This document shows positions 50,227-58,949 of a stretch of DNA of 64,000 bases, piece after piece (position 1 is the first letter of the stretch; every line of letters begins with the position of its first letter). Under the pieces are notes generated by a model. It ran no database searches, had not been told where the DNA came from, and saw only the letters and a program-made list of their open reading frames with translations. Both the position numbers and the translations under genes were made by a program. The stretch is from Saccharothrix sp. (GTDB lineage: Bacteria; Actinomycetota; Actinomycetes; Mycobacteriales; Pseudonocardiaceae). The stretch spans positions 31,767-95,766 of the forward strand of contig NZ_JAPSLK010000033.1 in NCBI RefSeq assembly GCF_031180885.1. The letters are read 5' to 3'.

Positions 50227-52395
50227 TCAGCGGACCTGCGTCGACCGGATGACGTTGAGCCGGACGGCTTCGTTCAGCACCAGGTTCGACATGGCGGCCG
50301 CGCCGTACTCGGAGAAGTGGGTGTTGTCGCCCTTCTCCCTGGTCAGGAACAGCCTTTCGGAAGCCGTCGCGCCGAGTTGTTCGACCAGGGTGGCGGAGAG
50401 CGAAGTCAGGTCGATCAGCGGTGCTCCTTGCGCGCGGGCGACGGTCTTCACCTCGTTCGGCAGGTTGACGCCGAGTTCGTTGACGTGGCGGGCGGTGGCG
50501 GTGAGGCGCCCGGCCGAGTCGAACAACCGGCGGACCGGTGGCGTCACCAGGACGGGGGCACCTCCGGCCGCGCGCACGTCGCGCACCATGCGGGTGAGGT
50601 TGTCGCGGAACGCGGTGGCGGTGGTCCGCTTGTCGTTGTGCCCCAACTGGATCACGACGGTGTCGCCGGCCCGGACCTGGGACCGCACGGCGGGGAACAG
50701 CGCCGCGTTGGACAGCACCGAGCCGGAACTCTCGCCGGAGTCCGCGTAGTTGGCCACCGACAGGCCTTCGCGCAGCAGTCGGGGCAGCGCTTGGCCCCAG
50801 CCGGCGTAGGGGGCGACGGGCTGGTCGCACACGGTGGAGTCGCCGACCAGGAACAGCGCCGGCGGCCTGGCCTGCCTGACCGTGACCGCCTCGACCGCCG
50901 GGGCGCGCCCGTCGAACACCAGGGTCAACCCCGGGGTGCCGGTGCCGCCCTGACCGGTGGGCTGTCCCTCCGGGGTGCGGACGTTGACGGTCAGGACCCG
51001 ATCGGTGAGCTGGCCGGCGCCGGTGTCCACGGCGGAGAGCACCCGGCGACGAGCCTCGGCGGTGACGCCGGTGTTGGCCGCCCGGGTGGGACTGCCCAGC
51101 CGCACGGTCACGTCGTAGTGGCCGGGGGCGACGTCGTAGTGGCAGGTGATCGGACCGGTTCCGGTGCAGCCGGCCGGCGCGGCGTCCGCCGGCGCGGCGC
51201 CGGGGGTGGTGAGCGCGGAGGACAGGATCGGGGCCAGGCGGTCGGCGATCTTGCGGTGGCCCTGGTCGTTGGGGTGGACGTTGTCGGTGGTGTCGGTCGC
51301 CTCGACGATCCAGCCCGTGGTGTCCACGAACCGCACCTTGGGGTCGTCGACGATCCGCACGGCGGCCTGTGTCTGGGGGATGAAGCGCTTCCGGAAGGTC
51401 TGCAACGCCAGGACCGTGGCGTTCGGGTACTTCGCCTTGGCGCGGCGGATCAGGGTGACGTAGGCGTTCTGGAACTGCTCACCGGTCACGCCGTGGCCGA
51501 CGTCGTTGGTGCCCAGGTTGATCACCACGGCGTCGGCGCGGTAGCGGGAGAAGTCCCAGTTCGCGGCGTTGGCCTGGAGGCCGGTGCGCAGGAACCGGTC
51601 GCTCATGCCGATGCAGCCGTCGGCCGCGGAGACCAGGCACGCGCCGCCCACGGCGATCTGGGTGTGACCCGCGCCCAGGCGCTCGCCGACCAGCCACCCG
51701 TAGGCGGTCAGCGCCTGCTTGGACGACTGCTGCCCGACGGTGATGGAGTCGCCGACGAACTCGATGGTCTTGCCCGGCACGGGCGGCGCGAACGTCGCGG
51801 CGCCGGCGTCCAGCTCGATGCCCCGGTAGACCGCGTCACCCCGGTAGGACCCGGCGACCGGCCGGTAGGACACGCGCAGTGTGTGGTTGCCCGCAGCGAG
51901 CGGGATCGGGGTGAGGTCCACCGTGCCGCCGCGGTTGACGTAGGACACGTCCGGGCCGCCGTCGATGCTGACGAAGAAGTCGATCGCGTTGCGCTGCTTG
52001 AGCTTCACCGTCCGACCGGTGAAGCCGACGACCAGGTAGGCGCCCGCCCACTCGGAGACGTACGCGGTCGGGTCGGCGGTGTTCCACCGGCCGAAGTACT
52101 TCACGTTCGGGTCGGTGGGGGCGCCGGTGCCGCCGGGCGTGCCGCTGCCCAGCCGGACGAGCTGCCACTGCCGGCTGGCGCCCGAGTTGATGTCGTACTG
52201 GGAGACCCGCGTGCCCTCGGCGGCGGACTTGACCTGCATCGCCTTGCCGCTGTGCCGGGCGACCACAGCGGTGGCCGCGGTGTCGATCGTGGCGGCCCGA
52301 GCCGACGGCGCGGCCGGTGCGAGCGCGAGAGTCGCGACCGCCACCGCCAACACCGATGCCGATCGCATGACCACACCGCATGACGACGATGTCAT
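50227..52395 (-). CDS. secreted bifunctional SGNH esterase (CE2-like module plus CE12-like module)
   Basis: 722 residues from the ATG at 52395 (GAAAGG upstream). Signal peptide 1-35. Residues 36-82 match a single ricin-lectin repeat (VSQYDINSGASRQWQLV). A jelly-roll (98-200) and an SGNH domain with Ser217 in VGDSIT, LGTND at 295 and Asp-His in TDNVHPNDQGH match CE2 acetylesterases. A linker leads to the second SGNH domain: Ser520 in LVGDSTVCDQPVAPYAGWGQ, QLGHNDKR and GDNTHFSEYGA, matching CE12. Two complete catalytic triads on one chain suggest simultaneous deacetylation of two polymer positions. It is divergent from the PL11 lyase gene. Confidence 0.88.
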   Translation of the reverse strand: MTSSSCGVVMRSASVLAVAVATLALAPAAPSARAATIDTAATAVVARHSGKAMQVKSAAEGTRVSQYDINSGASRQWQLVRLGSGTPGGTGAPTDPNVKYFGRWNTADPTAYVSEWAGAYLVVGFTGRTVKLKQRNAIDFFVSIDGGPDVSYVNRGGTVDLTPIPLAAGNHTLRVSYRPVAGSYRGDAVYRGIELDAGAATFAPPVPGKTIEFVGDSITVGQQSSKQALTAYGWLVGERLGAGHTQIAVGGACLVSAADGCIGMSDRFLRTGLQANAANWDFSRYRADAVVINLGTNDVGHGVTGEQFQNAYVTLIRRAKAKYPNATVLALQTFRKRFIPQTQAAVRIVDDPKVRFVDTTGWIVEATDTTDNVHPNDQGHRKIADRLAPILSSALTTPGAAPADAAPAGCTGTGPITCHYDVAPGHYDVTVRLGSPTRAANTGVTAEARRRVLSAVDTGAGQLTDRVLTVNVRTPEGQPTGQGGTGTPGLTLVFDGRAPAVEAVTVRQARPPALFLVGDSTVCDQPVAPYAGWGQALPRLLREGLSVANYADSGESSGSVLSNAALFPAVRSQVRAGDTVVIQLGHNDKRTTATAFRDNLTRMVRDVRAAGGAPVLVTPPVRRLFDSAGRLTATARHVNELGVNLPNEVKTVARAQGAPLIDLTSLSATLVEQLGATASERLFLTREKGDNTHFSEYGAAAMSNLVLNEAVRLNVIRSTQVR

Positions 52396-53124
52396 GTGCG
52401 TACCTTTCGCCTTGATGGGCACCGCATACGTAGTCCACTGTGGACGCAAGAGGATCCGCCGGTCCCGTTGGACACGGCGATCGCCCACACCCTGGTCGAG
52501 TTCGCGAGCGCCACCGCCACCCTTCGTCGCCGACGCCGGAGGCACTCCCAGCGTCTGTCGTCGGTTGTGAAACGATTCAAATCACGCGCCGGCGTTATGG
52601 AAAGCGTTATCCAGTTGCTGGTCGCAGTACTGATCAGACCGCTTTCGCGGCCCGGGTCGATGTCGGGGTTTCGTTGTCGCCCATGACGTTCCGGCGACAA
52701 CCCTGCCGTGGAGACCGTACGAACGCCGCCGTCCCGGTGTCAACAGCCCGGAGCGAAAACCTTTCGAGCGCGGTTCGGACATCGCCCGAACGGGCCAGCA
52801 TCGGCGGCCACATCGAGTCCTGGCGTCCCAAATGGCTCGCACCCTACCTCACTAGTCCACTGTGGACAGTGTATCAGCCGGGCGAAATAACCGAAGTCGG
52901 TCTGTTTACACACCGCATTCAGGGAGCTACTGTGCACGTTCACAACCCTGGTCGCTGTCGCCTGCCGCACCTCCCCCGGTCCCACCCGTGCCCGATTCGG
53001 ACCGGAACGGCACCACGGTCCCACTGTCCTCTGTGGATGATCACGGGCTTTGACAACGGCCGAGCCCGGGCCATCCGCATTCCGCCGCCATGGGAAGCAC
53101 AACTCCGACGAACGGAAATCTGCC
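52396..53124. promoter_or_regulatory. divergent regulatory region between esterase and PL11 lyase genes
   Basis: 729 bases, noticeably less GC-rich around 52560-52620 and 52850-52930. Candidate sites: TAGTCCACTGTGGAC at 52431-52445 and again at 52853-52867; TGAAACGATTCA (52568-52579), a LacI-type palindrome; GGAAAGCGTTATCC (52599-52612) preceded by another GCGTTAT. Further right, TGTTTACACACC (52911-52922). No gene is convincing in it. It must hold promoters for both divergent genes. Confidence 0.55.
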
Positions 53125-54960
53125 ATGCACAGATCAACGTTGATACGTGCACTGCTGGTCATGACGTCGTCAGTCCTCGTGGCCGGCGCTGTGACGCACC
53201 CGACCGCAGGAGCCGCGCCCGACGTCCCGCGGGCCGAGAGGCTGGACCGCGGGCTCGTCAGCGTCCACACGGGGAAGGGCAACTTCCTCAGTTGGCGGTT
53301 GTCGGCGGGTGACCCGCCGGGTACGGCGTTCAACGTCTACCGCGACGGCACGAAGGTGACCTCCACTCCCCTCACCCGCACGAACTTCCAGGACCACGGC
53401 GCGCCGGCGAACGCCGTCTACGCGGTTCGTCCGGTCGTGGGCGGTGTCGAGCGGGCGGGTGCCGCCGCGGCGGAAGGCGCGTTGCGGATGTCGCCCCACA
53501 CCGGAGGCGAGGTGGGTGTCACCGCGAGCACGAGGGACGTGCCGTTGCAGATCCCCGCCGGGGGTTCGACGCCGTCGGGCAGCTTCACCTATGAGGCCAA
53601 CGACGGCAGCGTCGGCGACCTGGACGGCGACGGGCAGTACGAGATCGTGCTGAAGTGGAACCCGACCAACGCAAAGGACAACGCCCAGTCCGGGTACACC
53701 GGCAACACCATCCTCGACGCCTACAAGCTCGACGGCAGGCGGTTGTGGCGGATCGACCTGGGCCGCAACATCCGCTCGGGCGCGCACTACACGCAGTTCC
53801 AGGTGTTCGACTACGACGGCGACGGCCGGGCCGAGGTGGTCGTGAAGACCGCCGACGGCACGCGATCGGGCACCGGTCAGGTGATCGGCAACGCCAACGC
53901 AGACCACCGGAACTCCAGCGGCTACGTGCTGTCCGGACCGGAGTTCCTGACCGTGTTCCGCGGCAGCGACGGCGCGATCCTGGACACCGAGAACTACGTG
54001 CCCCCGCGCGGCAACGTCTCGGACTGGGGCGACAACTACGGCAACCGCGCGGACCGCTTCCTGGCCGCGACGGCCTATGTGGACGGTTCGCGGCCGAGCA
54101 TCATCATGGCCCGCGGCTACTACACCCGAGCGGTGATCGCCGCGTGGGACTTCCGCGGCGGCCAGCTCACCCGCCGCTGGACCTACGACTCCGGCCGAGG
54201 CGGCGCGTACGGGCAGGGCAACCACAACCTGTCCATCGCGGACGTGGACGCCGACGGGCGCGACGAGATCGTCTACGGCTCGGCGACGATCGACGACAAC
54301 GGCACCCTGATGTACAGCACCGGTCTGGGTCACGGCGACGCCCTGCACGTCGGCGACCTCGCGCCGAGCAGGCCGGGCCTGGAGGTGTTCACCGTCCACG
54401 AGTGGACCAGCTCGCCGGCGATGGACGTGCACGACGCGCGGACCGGCCAGTTCCTCTACCGCGCGCCCTCCTGCGGCTGTGACACCGGGCGCGGCGTCGC
54501 CGCGGACGTGTGGGCGGGCAGCCCCGGCGCGGAGATCTGGTCCTCGTCGGTCGGCGGTCTGCGCAGCGCGGCGAACGGCAACCAGGTCGCCGCCCGCAAG
54601 CCGGGCTCGCAGAACTTCGTGATCTGGTGGGACGGCGACGCGCAGCGGGAACTGCTGGACGGCACCCAGATCACCAAGTACGGCACCGGCGGCGACACCC
54701 GCCTGCTCACCGGCTCCGGGGTGGCGTCCAACAACGGCACCAAGTCCACACCGGTGCTCCAGGCCGACATCCTCGGCGACTGGCGCGAGGAGGTCATCTG
54801 GCGCACCACCGACAACCGGGCCCTGCGCATCTACTCCACCACCGACCCGACGAGCATCAGCCGTCCGTCGCTGATGCAGGACCGCCAGTACCGACTGGCC
54901 GTGGCGTGGCAGAACACCGCCTACAACCAGCCGCCCCACCCGAGCTTCGCCACCCCGTGA
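53125..54960 (+). CDS. secreted rhamnogalacturonan lyase, PL11
   Basis: 611 residues from the ATG at 53125. Signal peptide 1-30. An N-terminal fibronectin-like domain (RAERLDRGLVSVHTGKGNFL, SWRLSAGDPPGTAFNVYRDG) precedes the eight-bladed propeller with calcium-binding loops: DGSVGDLDGDGQYEIVLKWN, FDYDGDGRAEVVVKTADGTR, DVDADGRDEIVYGSATIDDN and LGDWREEVIWRT. These are the PL11 hallmarks (endo- or exo-cleavage of rhamnogalacturonan I by beta-elimination, needing Ca2+). No CBM is attached. Tandem terminators follow (54974-55082), then the GH42 gene. Confidence 0.93.
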   Translation: MHRSTLIRALLVMTSSVLVAGAVTHPTAGAAPDVPRAERLDRGLVSVHTGKGNFLSWRLSAGDPPGTAFNVYRDGTKVTSTPLTRTNFQDHGAPANAVYAVRPVVGGVERAGAAAAEGALRMSPHTGGEVGVTASTRDVPLQIPAGGSTPSGSFTYEANDGSVGDLDGDGQYEIVLKWNPTNAKDNAQSGYTGNTILDAYKLDGRRLWRIDLGRNIRSGAHYTQFQVFDYDGDGRAEVVVKTADGTRSGTGQVIGNANADHRNSSGYVLSGPEFLTVFRGSDGAILDTENYVPPRGNVSDWGDNYGNRADRFLAATAYVDGSRPSIIMARGYYTRAVIAAWDFRGGQLTRRWTYDSGRGGAYGQGNHNLSIADVDADGRDEIVYGSATIDDNGTLMYSTGLGHGDALHVGDLAPSRPGLEVFTVHEWTSSPAMDVHDARTGQFLYRAPSCGCDTGRGVAADVWAGSPGAEIWSSSVGGLRSAANGNQVAARKPGSQNFVIWWDGDAQRELLDGTQITKYGTGGDTRLLTGSGVASNNGTKSTPVLQADILGDWREEVIWRTTDNRALRIYSTTDPTSISRPSLMQDRQYRLAVAWQNTAYNQPPHPSFATP

Positions 54961-54973
54961 CAACGCACCCGAC

Positions 54974-55004
54974 GCTCCTGCCGCCCTTCGCGGGCGGCAG
55001 GAGC
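54974..55004 (+). terminator. first terminator after the PL11 gene
   Basis: Perfect 13-bp arms GCTCCTGCCGCCC and GGGCGGCAGGAGC, loop TTCGC, 13 bases past the stop. Confidence 0.75.
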
Positions 55005-55042
55005 ACCTGCCCTGTCCCGAAACCCGATCACCTGTTCCGCAC

Positions 55043-55082
55043 GGCCCTCGCCCACCCGTTCGGCGACGGGTGGGCGAGGGCC
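55043..55082 (+). terminator. second hairpin between PL11 and GH42 genes
   Basis: Perfect 17-bp arms GGCCCTCGCCCACCCGT and ACGGGTGGGCGAGGGCC, loop TCGGCG (first base of the loop T at 55060). It ends 29 bases before the GH42 start, so it would fall in the GH42 leader if that gene has its promoter upstream; otherwise it is a second terminator. Confidence 0.65.
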
Positions 55083-55111
55083 GCTGCGCTGCCGACTGGA
55101 GGACTCGACGG

Positions 55112-57106
55112 ATGACGACGCACTGGCCCACCTCGGGGCTCGGTTTCGGCGGGGACTACAACCCCGAGCAGTGGTCGGCGGAGGTGTGGGACGAGGACGT
55201 GCGCCTCATGAAAGAGGCGGGCGTGAACATCGTGACCCTCGGCGTGTTCAGCTGGGGCGCCCTCGAAGTGGCCGACGGCGTGTTCGAGTGGGCGTGGCTG
55301 GACCGCGTCATCGACCTGCTGCACCGCAACGGGATCGCCGTCGACCTGGCCACCCCCACCGCCTCGCCGCCGCTGTGGCTGCTCGCCGCCCACCCCGAGA
55401 TACTCCCGGTCAACGCCGACATGACGCGGCGCCACCCCGGGGCGCGGGACGGCTGGTGCGCGAACTCCGCGACGTTCCGGCGCTACGCGTTGCGCATGAC
55501 GAAGGCGCTCGCCGAGCGCTACGCCGCGCACCCGGCGGTGGTGCTGTGGCACGTGAGCAACGAGATCGGCGGCGGGAACCGGCGCTGCCACTGCGACGAG
55601 TCGCTCGCCGCCTTCCGGGGCTGGCTGCGCCTGCGCTACGGCTCGCTGGACAACCTGAACCGCGCCTGGGGCACGGCGTTCTGGGGGCTCCACGTCACCG
55701 ACTGGGACCACGTGCCGGCGCCCCGCGGCGTCGAGGCGCACAACCCGGCCCTGGTGCTGGACTACGACCGGTTCTGCTCGGACTCGCTGCTCGACCACTT
55801 CCGGGCCGAGCGCGACGCCATCCGCGAGTTCGCGCCCACCACGCCGATCACCACGAACTTCATGGTCGGCCCCCACCAGGACGTCGTCGACTACCCGCGC
55901 TGGGCCCGGCACGTGGACGTCGTCGCCAACGACCACTACACCGTCCCGACCGACCCGCTGTCGGCTCAGGACATCGCGTTCAGCGCGGACCGGGTGCGCG
56001 GGATGACCCCCGGTCGCGGGCCGTGGCTGCTCATGGAGCACTCGGTCAGCTCCCACGCCTGGTACCCCGTCAACCGCGCCAAGGCGCCCCGAGAGCTGGT
56101 CCGGGACAGTCTCGGGCACGTCGCGCGCGGCGCCGACGGCGCGCTGTTCTTCCAGTGGCGGGCTTCGTTGCGGGGCGCCGAGCAGTTCCTCCAGGGCATG
56201 GTGTCGCACGCCGGTCCCGACTCCAAGATCGGCCGCGAGGTGCGGGAGCTGGGCGCGGTGCTGGGCCGGCTCGCCGAAGTGCGGGGCTCCACCGTGGCAC
56301 CGGCGCGGGTCGCGCTGCTGTTCGACAACGAGGCGGGGTGGGCGTTCTCCCGAGGGCTCAAGCCGCACAAGGAGATCGGCTACGGCGACGAACCACGAGC
56401 CTGGCACCGCGCGCTGTGGACTCGCAACGTCCTGGTCGACGTCGTGCCCCCGCGGACCGACCTGAGCACCTACGACCTGGTTATCGTGCCGACGCTGTTC
56501 CTGGTGGACGACGAGTCCGCCGCGCGCGTCGCCGCGGTGGCCCGACGCGGTGGCGTGGTCGTGGTGACCTGGATGTCCGGCATCGTCGACCACGAGAACG
56601 CCGTGCGGCCCGGCGGCTACCCCGGTGCGTTCCGCGAGCTGCTGGGCGTGCGGTCCGAGGAGTTCTTCCCGCTGCACCCCGGTGAGCGCGGCCGACTCGA
56701 CTCCGGCGCCACGTTCCACACGTGGTCGGAACTCATGGACGTCGTCGACGCCGAAGTGGTCGCGCGCTACGCCGACGGTCCGCTGGCCGGTGGGCCCGCC
56801 CTGACCCGCCGCGCGGTCGGCTCGGGCACCGCCTACTACGTGTCCTGCGCCCTTGAGCCCGAGAGCATGGACGAGTTCGTCGGACAGGTGCTGGACGACG
56901 CGGGCATCGAACCGTCCGGTGGCGGAGCGGGCCTGGACGTGGTGCGCCGCGAGAAGGACGGCACCACGTGGGTCTTCGCCCTCAACCACGGCGACGAGGA
57001 GCGCCGCGTGGCGGTGAAGGGGGTCGAGTTGGTGACCGGGGAAACCGTCGACCACGAACTGGTCGTGCCGGGCCGCGAGGTGCGCGTCGTGCGGCAGATC
57101 CGGTGA
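55112..57106 (+). CDS. beta-galactosidase, GH42
   Basis: 664 residues from the ATG at 55112 (GGAGGACTCG upstream). No signal peptide, so cytoplasmic. GH42 features: GLGFGGDYNPEQWSAEVWDE at the start, acid/base Glu151 in WHVSNEIGGG, the zinc-cluster cysteines (WCANSA, RRCHCDES) and nucleophile Glu309 in WLLMEHSVSSHAWYPVN. The trimerisation domain (KIGREVRELGAVLGRLAEVR ... VLVDVVPPRTDLSTYDLVIV) and small C-terminal beta domain are complete. In this locus the likely substrate is the galactan side chain of rhamnogalacturonan I after import. Confidence 0.95.
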   Translation: MTTHWPTSGLGFGGDYNPEQWSAEVWDEDVRLMKEAGVNIVTLGVFSWGALEVADGVFEWAWLDRVIDLLHRNGIAVDLATPTASPPLWLLAAHPEILPVNADMTRRHPGARDGWCANSATFRRYALRMTKALAERYAAHPAVVLWHVSNEIGGGNRRCHCDESLAAFRGWLRLRYGSLDNLNRAWGTAFWGLHVTDWDHVPAPRGVEAHNPALVLDYDRFCSDSLLDHFRAERDAIREFAPTTPITTNFMVGPHQDVVDYPRWARHVDVVANDHYTVPTDPLSAQDIAFSADRVRGMTPGRGPWLLMEHSVSSHAWYPVNRAKAPRELVRDSLGHVARGADGALFFQWRASLRGAEQFLQGMVSHAGPDSKIGREVRELGAVLGRLAEVRGSTVAPARVALLFDNEAGWAFSRGLKPHKEIGYGDEPRAWHRALWTRNVLVDVVPPRTDLSTYDLVIVPTLFLVDDESAARVAAVARRGGVVVVTWMSGIVDHENAVRPGGYPGAFRELLGVRSEEFFPLHPGERGRLDSGATFHTWSELMDVVDAEVVARYADGPLAGGPALTRRAVGSGTAYYVSCALEPESMDEFVGQVLDDAGIEPSGGGAGLDVVRREKDGTTWVFALNHGDEERRVAVKGVELVTGETVDHELVVPGREVRVVRQIR

Positions 57107-57140
57107 ACGACACCGGGCGTTGACCGGCTGTTGCGAGGTC

Positions 57141-57170
57141 GGCCGGCCCGCCGGGGTAGGCGGGCCGGCC
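57141..57170. terminator. bidirectional terminator between convergent GH42 and GH5 genes
   Basis: Perfect 12-bp arms GGCCGGCCCGCC and GGCGGGCCGGCC around GGGGTA, placed midway between the two stop codons. Confidence 0.75.
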
Positions 57171-57193
57171 GGGTCCTGGTGTGGTGCGGGTGG

Positions 57194-58708
57194 TTACGGC
57201 GTGACGGAGAGCAGGTGCGCCTTGAAGCCCTCGCCGATGCCGGGTTCGGGCGTGCCGGCCCAGTCCTTGATCAGCACGGCGCCCGTGGTGCAGCCCCAGG
57301 GGTTCCAGGTCCACGCGAGGTAGCTGATGTGGTGCGCGTCGGCCCAGTCCACCAGCCGCTGCATGTAGTCGAAGCCGCAGTTGTCCTGGCCGAACTCGCC
57401 GAGCACGATCGGGACCTGTTGGGCGAGCGGGGCGATCTGGGCGTCCCAGCAGGTTTCGTTGGCACACGCGTTGAAGCTGTACGCGTGCCAGGACGCGGCG
57501 ATGTTGTTCAACGGGTCGATCGGCTTGTGCGCCAACCACTCCCGCATGTCATTGGACCACTCCAGACCACCCAGCATCAGGACGTTGGTCGCCCCCGTCG
57601 CCCGGACCGCGTCGACCAAGTCCTGCATCCCGGCGGTCTCGTAGGGCAGGCCGGTGCACATGCCGCCGTCGCGCCAGCACTTCCAGCCCAGGGTCTTGTT
57701 CCAGTCGGCGGCCATCTCCGGGTACGGCTCGTTGAACAGGTCGAAGACCACGGCGTCGTTGCCCTTGAACGCATTCGCCACGCCGGTCCAGAACTGCGGC
57801 GCGTAGCGGGCGTCGGGCATCGGCTTCTGGCAGGTCGCGTGCTCGTCCTTGCAGTGCCAGTCCGGGCTGTTGGTGTAGGCGCCCCAGGTCCAGTGCAGGT
57901 CGAGGATCACGTTGATCCCGTTGTCCACCAACAGATCCACGTAGTCCTTCACGTGCTGCTGGTAGGTCGCGCCGCCGGGCGTGCCGTGGACACCCAGCCA
58001 GCACTCCTCGTTCAACGGAATCCGCACCGCGTGGATGTTCCAGGTCTTCATCGCGTCGACCGACGCCTGGTCCACCGGGCCGCCGTCCCACATGCCCTTG
58101 CCCTGCACACACGCGAACTCGCCGCTGGACCGGCTCACACCCAGCAGCCGGTACGGCTTGCCCTCGGCGGTGACCAACCTGTTGCCGGAAACGCGCAGCT
58201 CCGGCGCGGGACCGTCGACCGGCGGAGTGGTTGTCGTAGTGGTGGTGGTCGTGGTCGTCGGGGTGGTGCCGGTGCACGTGGCGCCGTTGACGGCGAAGTC
58301 CGTCGGCTTGGCGTTGCTGCCGCTGTAGGAGAAGTTCGCCCCCATGCTGACGCTGCCCTTCGGGGGGATGGTGCTGTTCCAGCTCAGGTTGGTGACGGTG
58401 ATCGTCTTGCCCGACTGGGACCACGCACCGCTCCAACCGTGTTGGAGGGTCTGGTCACCGGCGTAGGTGTAGGTCAGCGTCCAGCCGTTGACCGCCGACG
58501 AGCCCAGGTTGGCGATGGTCACGTTGGCGCCGAACCCGCTGCCCCAGTCGTTGGTCGTGTAGTCGACCCGGCACGCGAACGCCGCCGCCGTGCTCGCGTC
58601 ACTCGCCCACGACCCACCCGCCGCCGCCATCAGGGCCGTACCCGCGATGGACACCGCCGCGCCCAACGCGGCGAGCGCGGTGCGGCGTTTCCCGACTCTT
58701 CCCAACAT
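57194..58708 (-). CDS. secreted cellulase: CBM2 + Thr-rich linker + GH5
   Basis: 504 residues from the ATG at 58708 (AAAGGAG upstream). Signal peptide about 1-36. CBM2 (about 45-150): CRVDYTTNDWGSGFGANVTI, the exposed Trp in GWSGAWSQSG and SWNSTIPPKGSVSMGANFSY. A linker of eleven consecutive Thr then leads to GH5 (about 175-500) with HAVRIPLNEECWLG, LDLHWTWGAY, acid/base Glu in VFDLFNEPYPE and nucleophile Glu in VLGEFGQDN. Similar enzymes are endoglucanases or mannanases of actinomycetes. A CebR-like operator is upstream at 58757-58770, which argues for control by cellobiose. Confidence 0.92.
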   Translation of the reverse strand: MLGRVGKRRTALAALGAAVSIAGTALMAAAGGSWASDASTAAAFACRVDYTTNDWGSGFGANVTIANLGSSAVNGWTLTYTYAGDQTLQHGWSGAWSQSGKTITVTNLSWNSTIPPKGSVSMGANFSYSGSNAKPTDFAVNGATCTGTTPTTTTTTTTTTTPPVDGPAPELRVSGNRLVTAEGKPYRLLGVSRSSGEFACVQGKGMWDGGPVDQASVDAMKTWNIHAVRIPLNEECWLGVHGTPGGATYQQHVKDYVDLLVDNGINVILDLHWTWGAYTNSPDWHCKDEHATCQKPMPDARYAPQFWTGVANAFKGNDAVVFDLFNEPYPEMAADWNKTLGWKCWRDGGMCTGLPYETAGMQDLVDAVRATGATNVLMLGGLEWSNDMREWLAHKPIDPLNNIAASWHAYSFNACANETCWDAQIAPLAQQVPIVLGEFGQDNCGFDYMQRLVDWADAHHISYLAWTWNPWGCTTGAVLIKDWAGTPEPGIGEGFKAHLLSVTP

Positions 58709-58756
58709 CAGCACTCCTTTGTGCAGGGCCGATCAACGGAAACGGTTCATTGACTC

Positions 58757-58770
58757 TGGGAGCGTTCCCA
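58757..58770. promoter_or_regulatory. CebR-like operator TGGGAGCGTTCCCA
   Basis: One base different from the known CebR consensus TGGGAGCGCTCCCA of Streptomyces; the symmetry extends to CTC/GAG outside (58754-58773). It lies 49 bases upstream of the cellulase start. Just inside it is GGAAACGGTTCA (58738-58749), which resembles the LacI-like site at 52568. Confidence 0.75.
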
Positions 58771-58872
58771 GAGAGGGTTACGCAGGAAGCCGAAGTAAGT
58801 CAATAGCCCTTGCGGGCCGCTGAGGTGGACCGCAGCGCCACCACCGGCCGAACCATCCGATCCTTGACCGGC

Positions 58873-58893
58873 TTACTTAGGTAACTTAAATAA
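58873..58893. promoter_or_regulatory. 21-bp palindrome, probable ROK-regulator operator
   Basis: Left arm TTACTTAGGT, centre A, right arm ACTTAAATAA: 8 of 10 positions are symmetric. It is an AT-rich island in GC-rich DNA, 57 bases before the start of the solute-binding lipoprotein gene. ROK repressors bind similar TTA...TAA palindromes. Confidence 0.7.
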
Positions 58894-58949
58894 TGGCCTT
58901 CTGGGCGGCTGTCGTCCCCGCCGCCGCACGACACGTCGAGGAGGACGTC

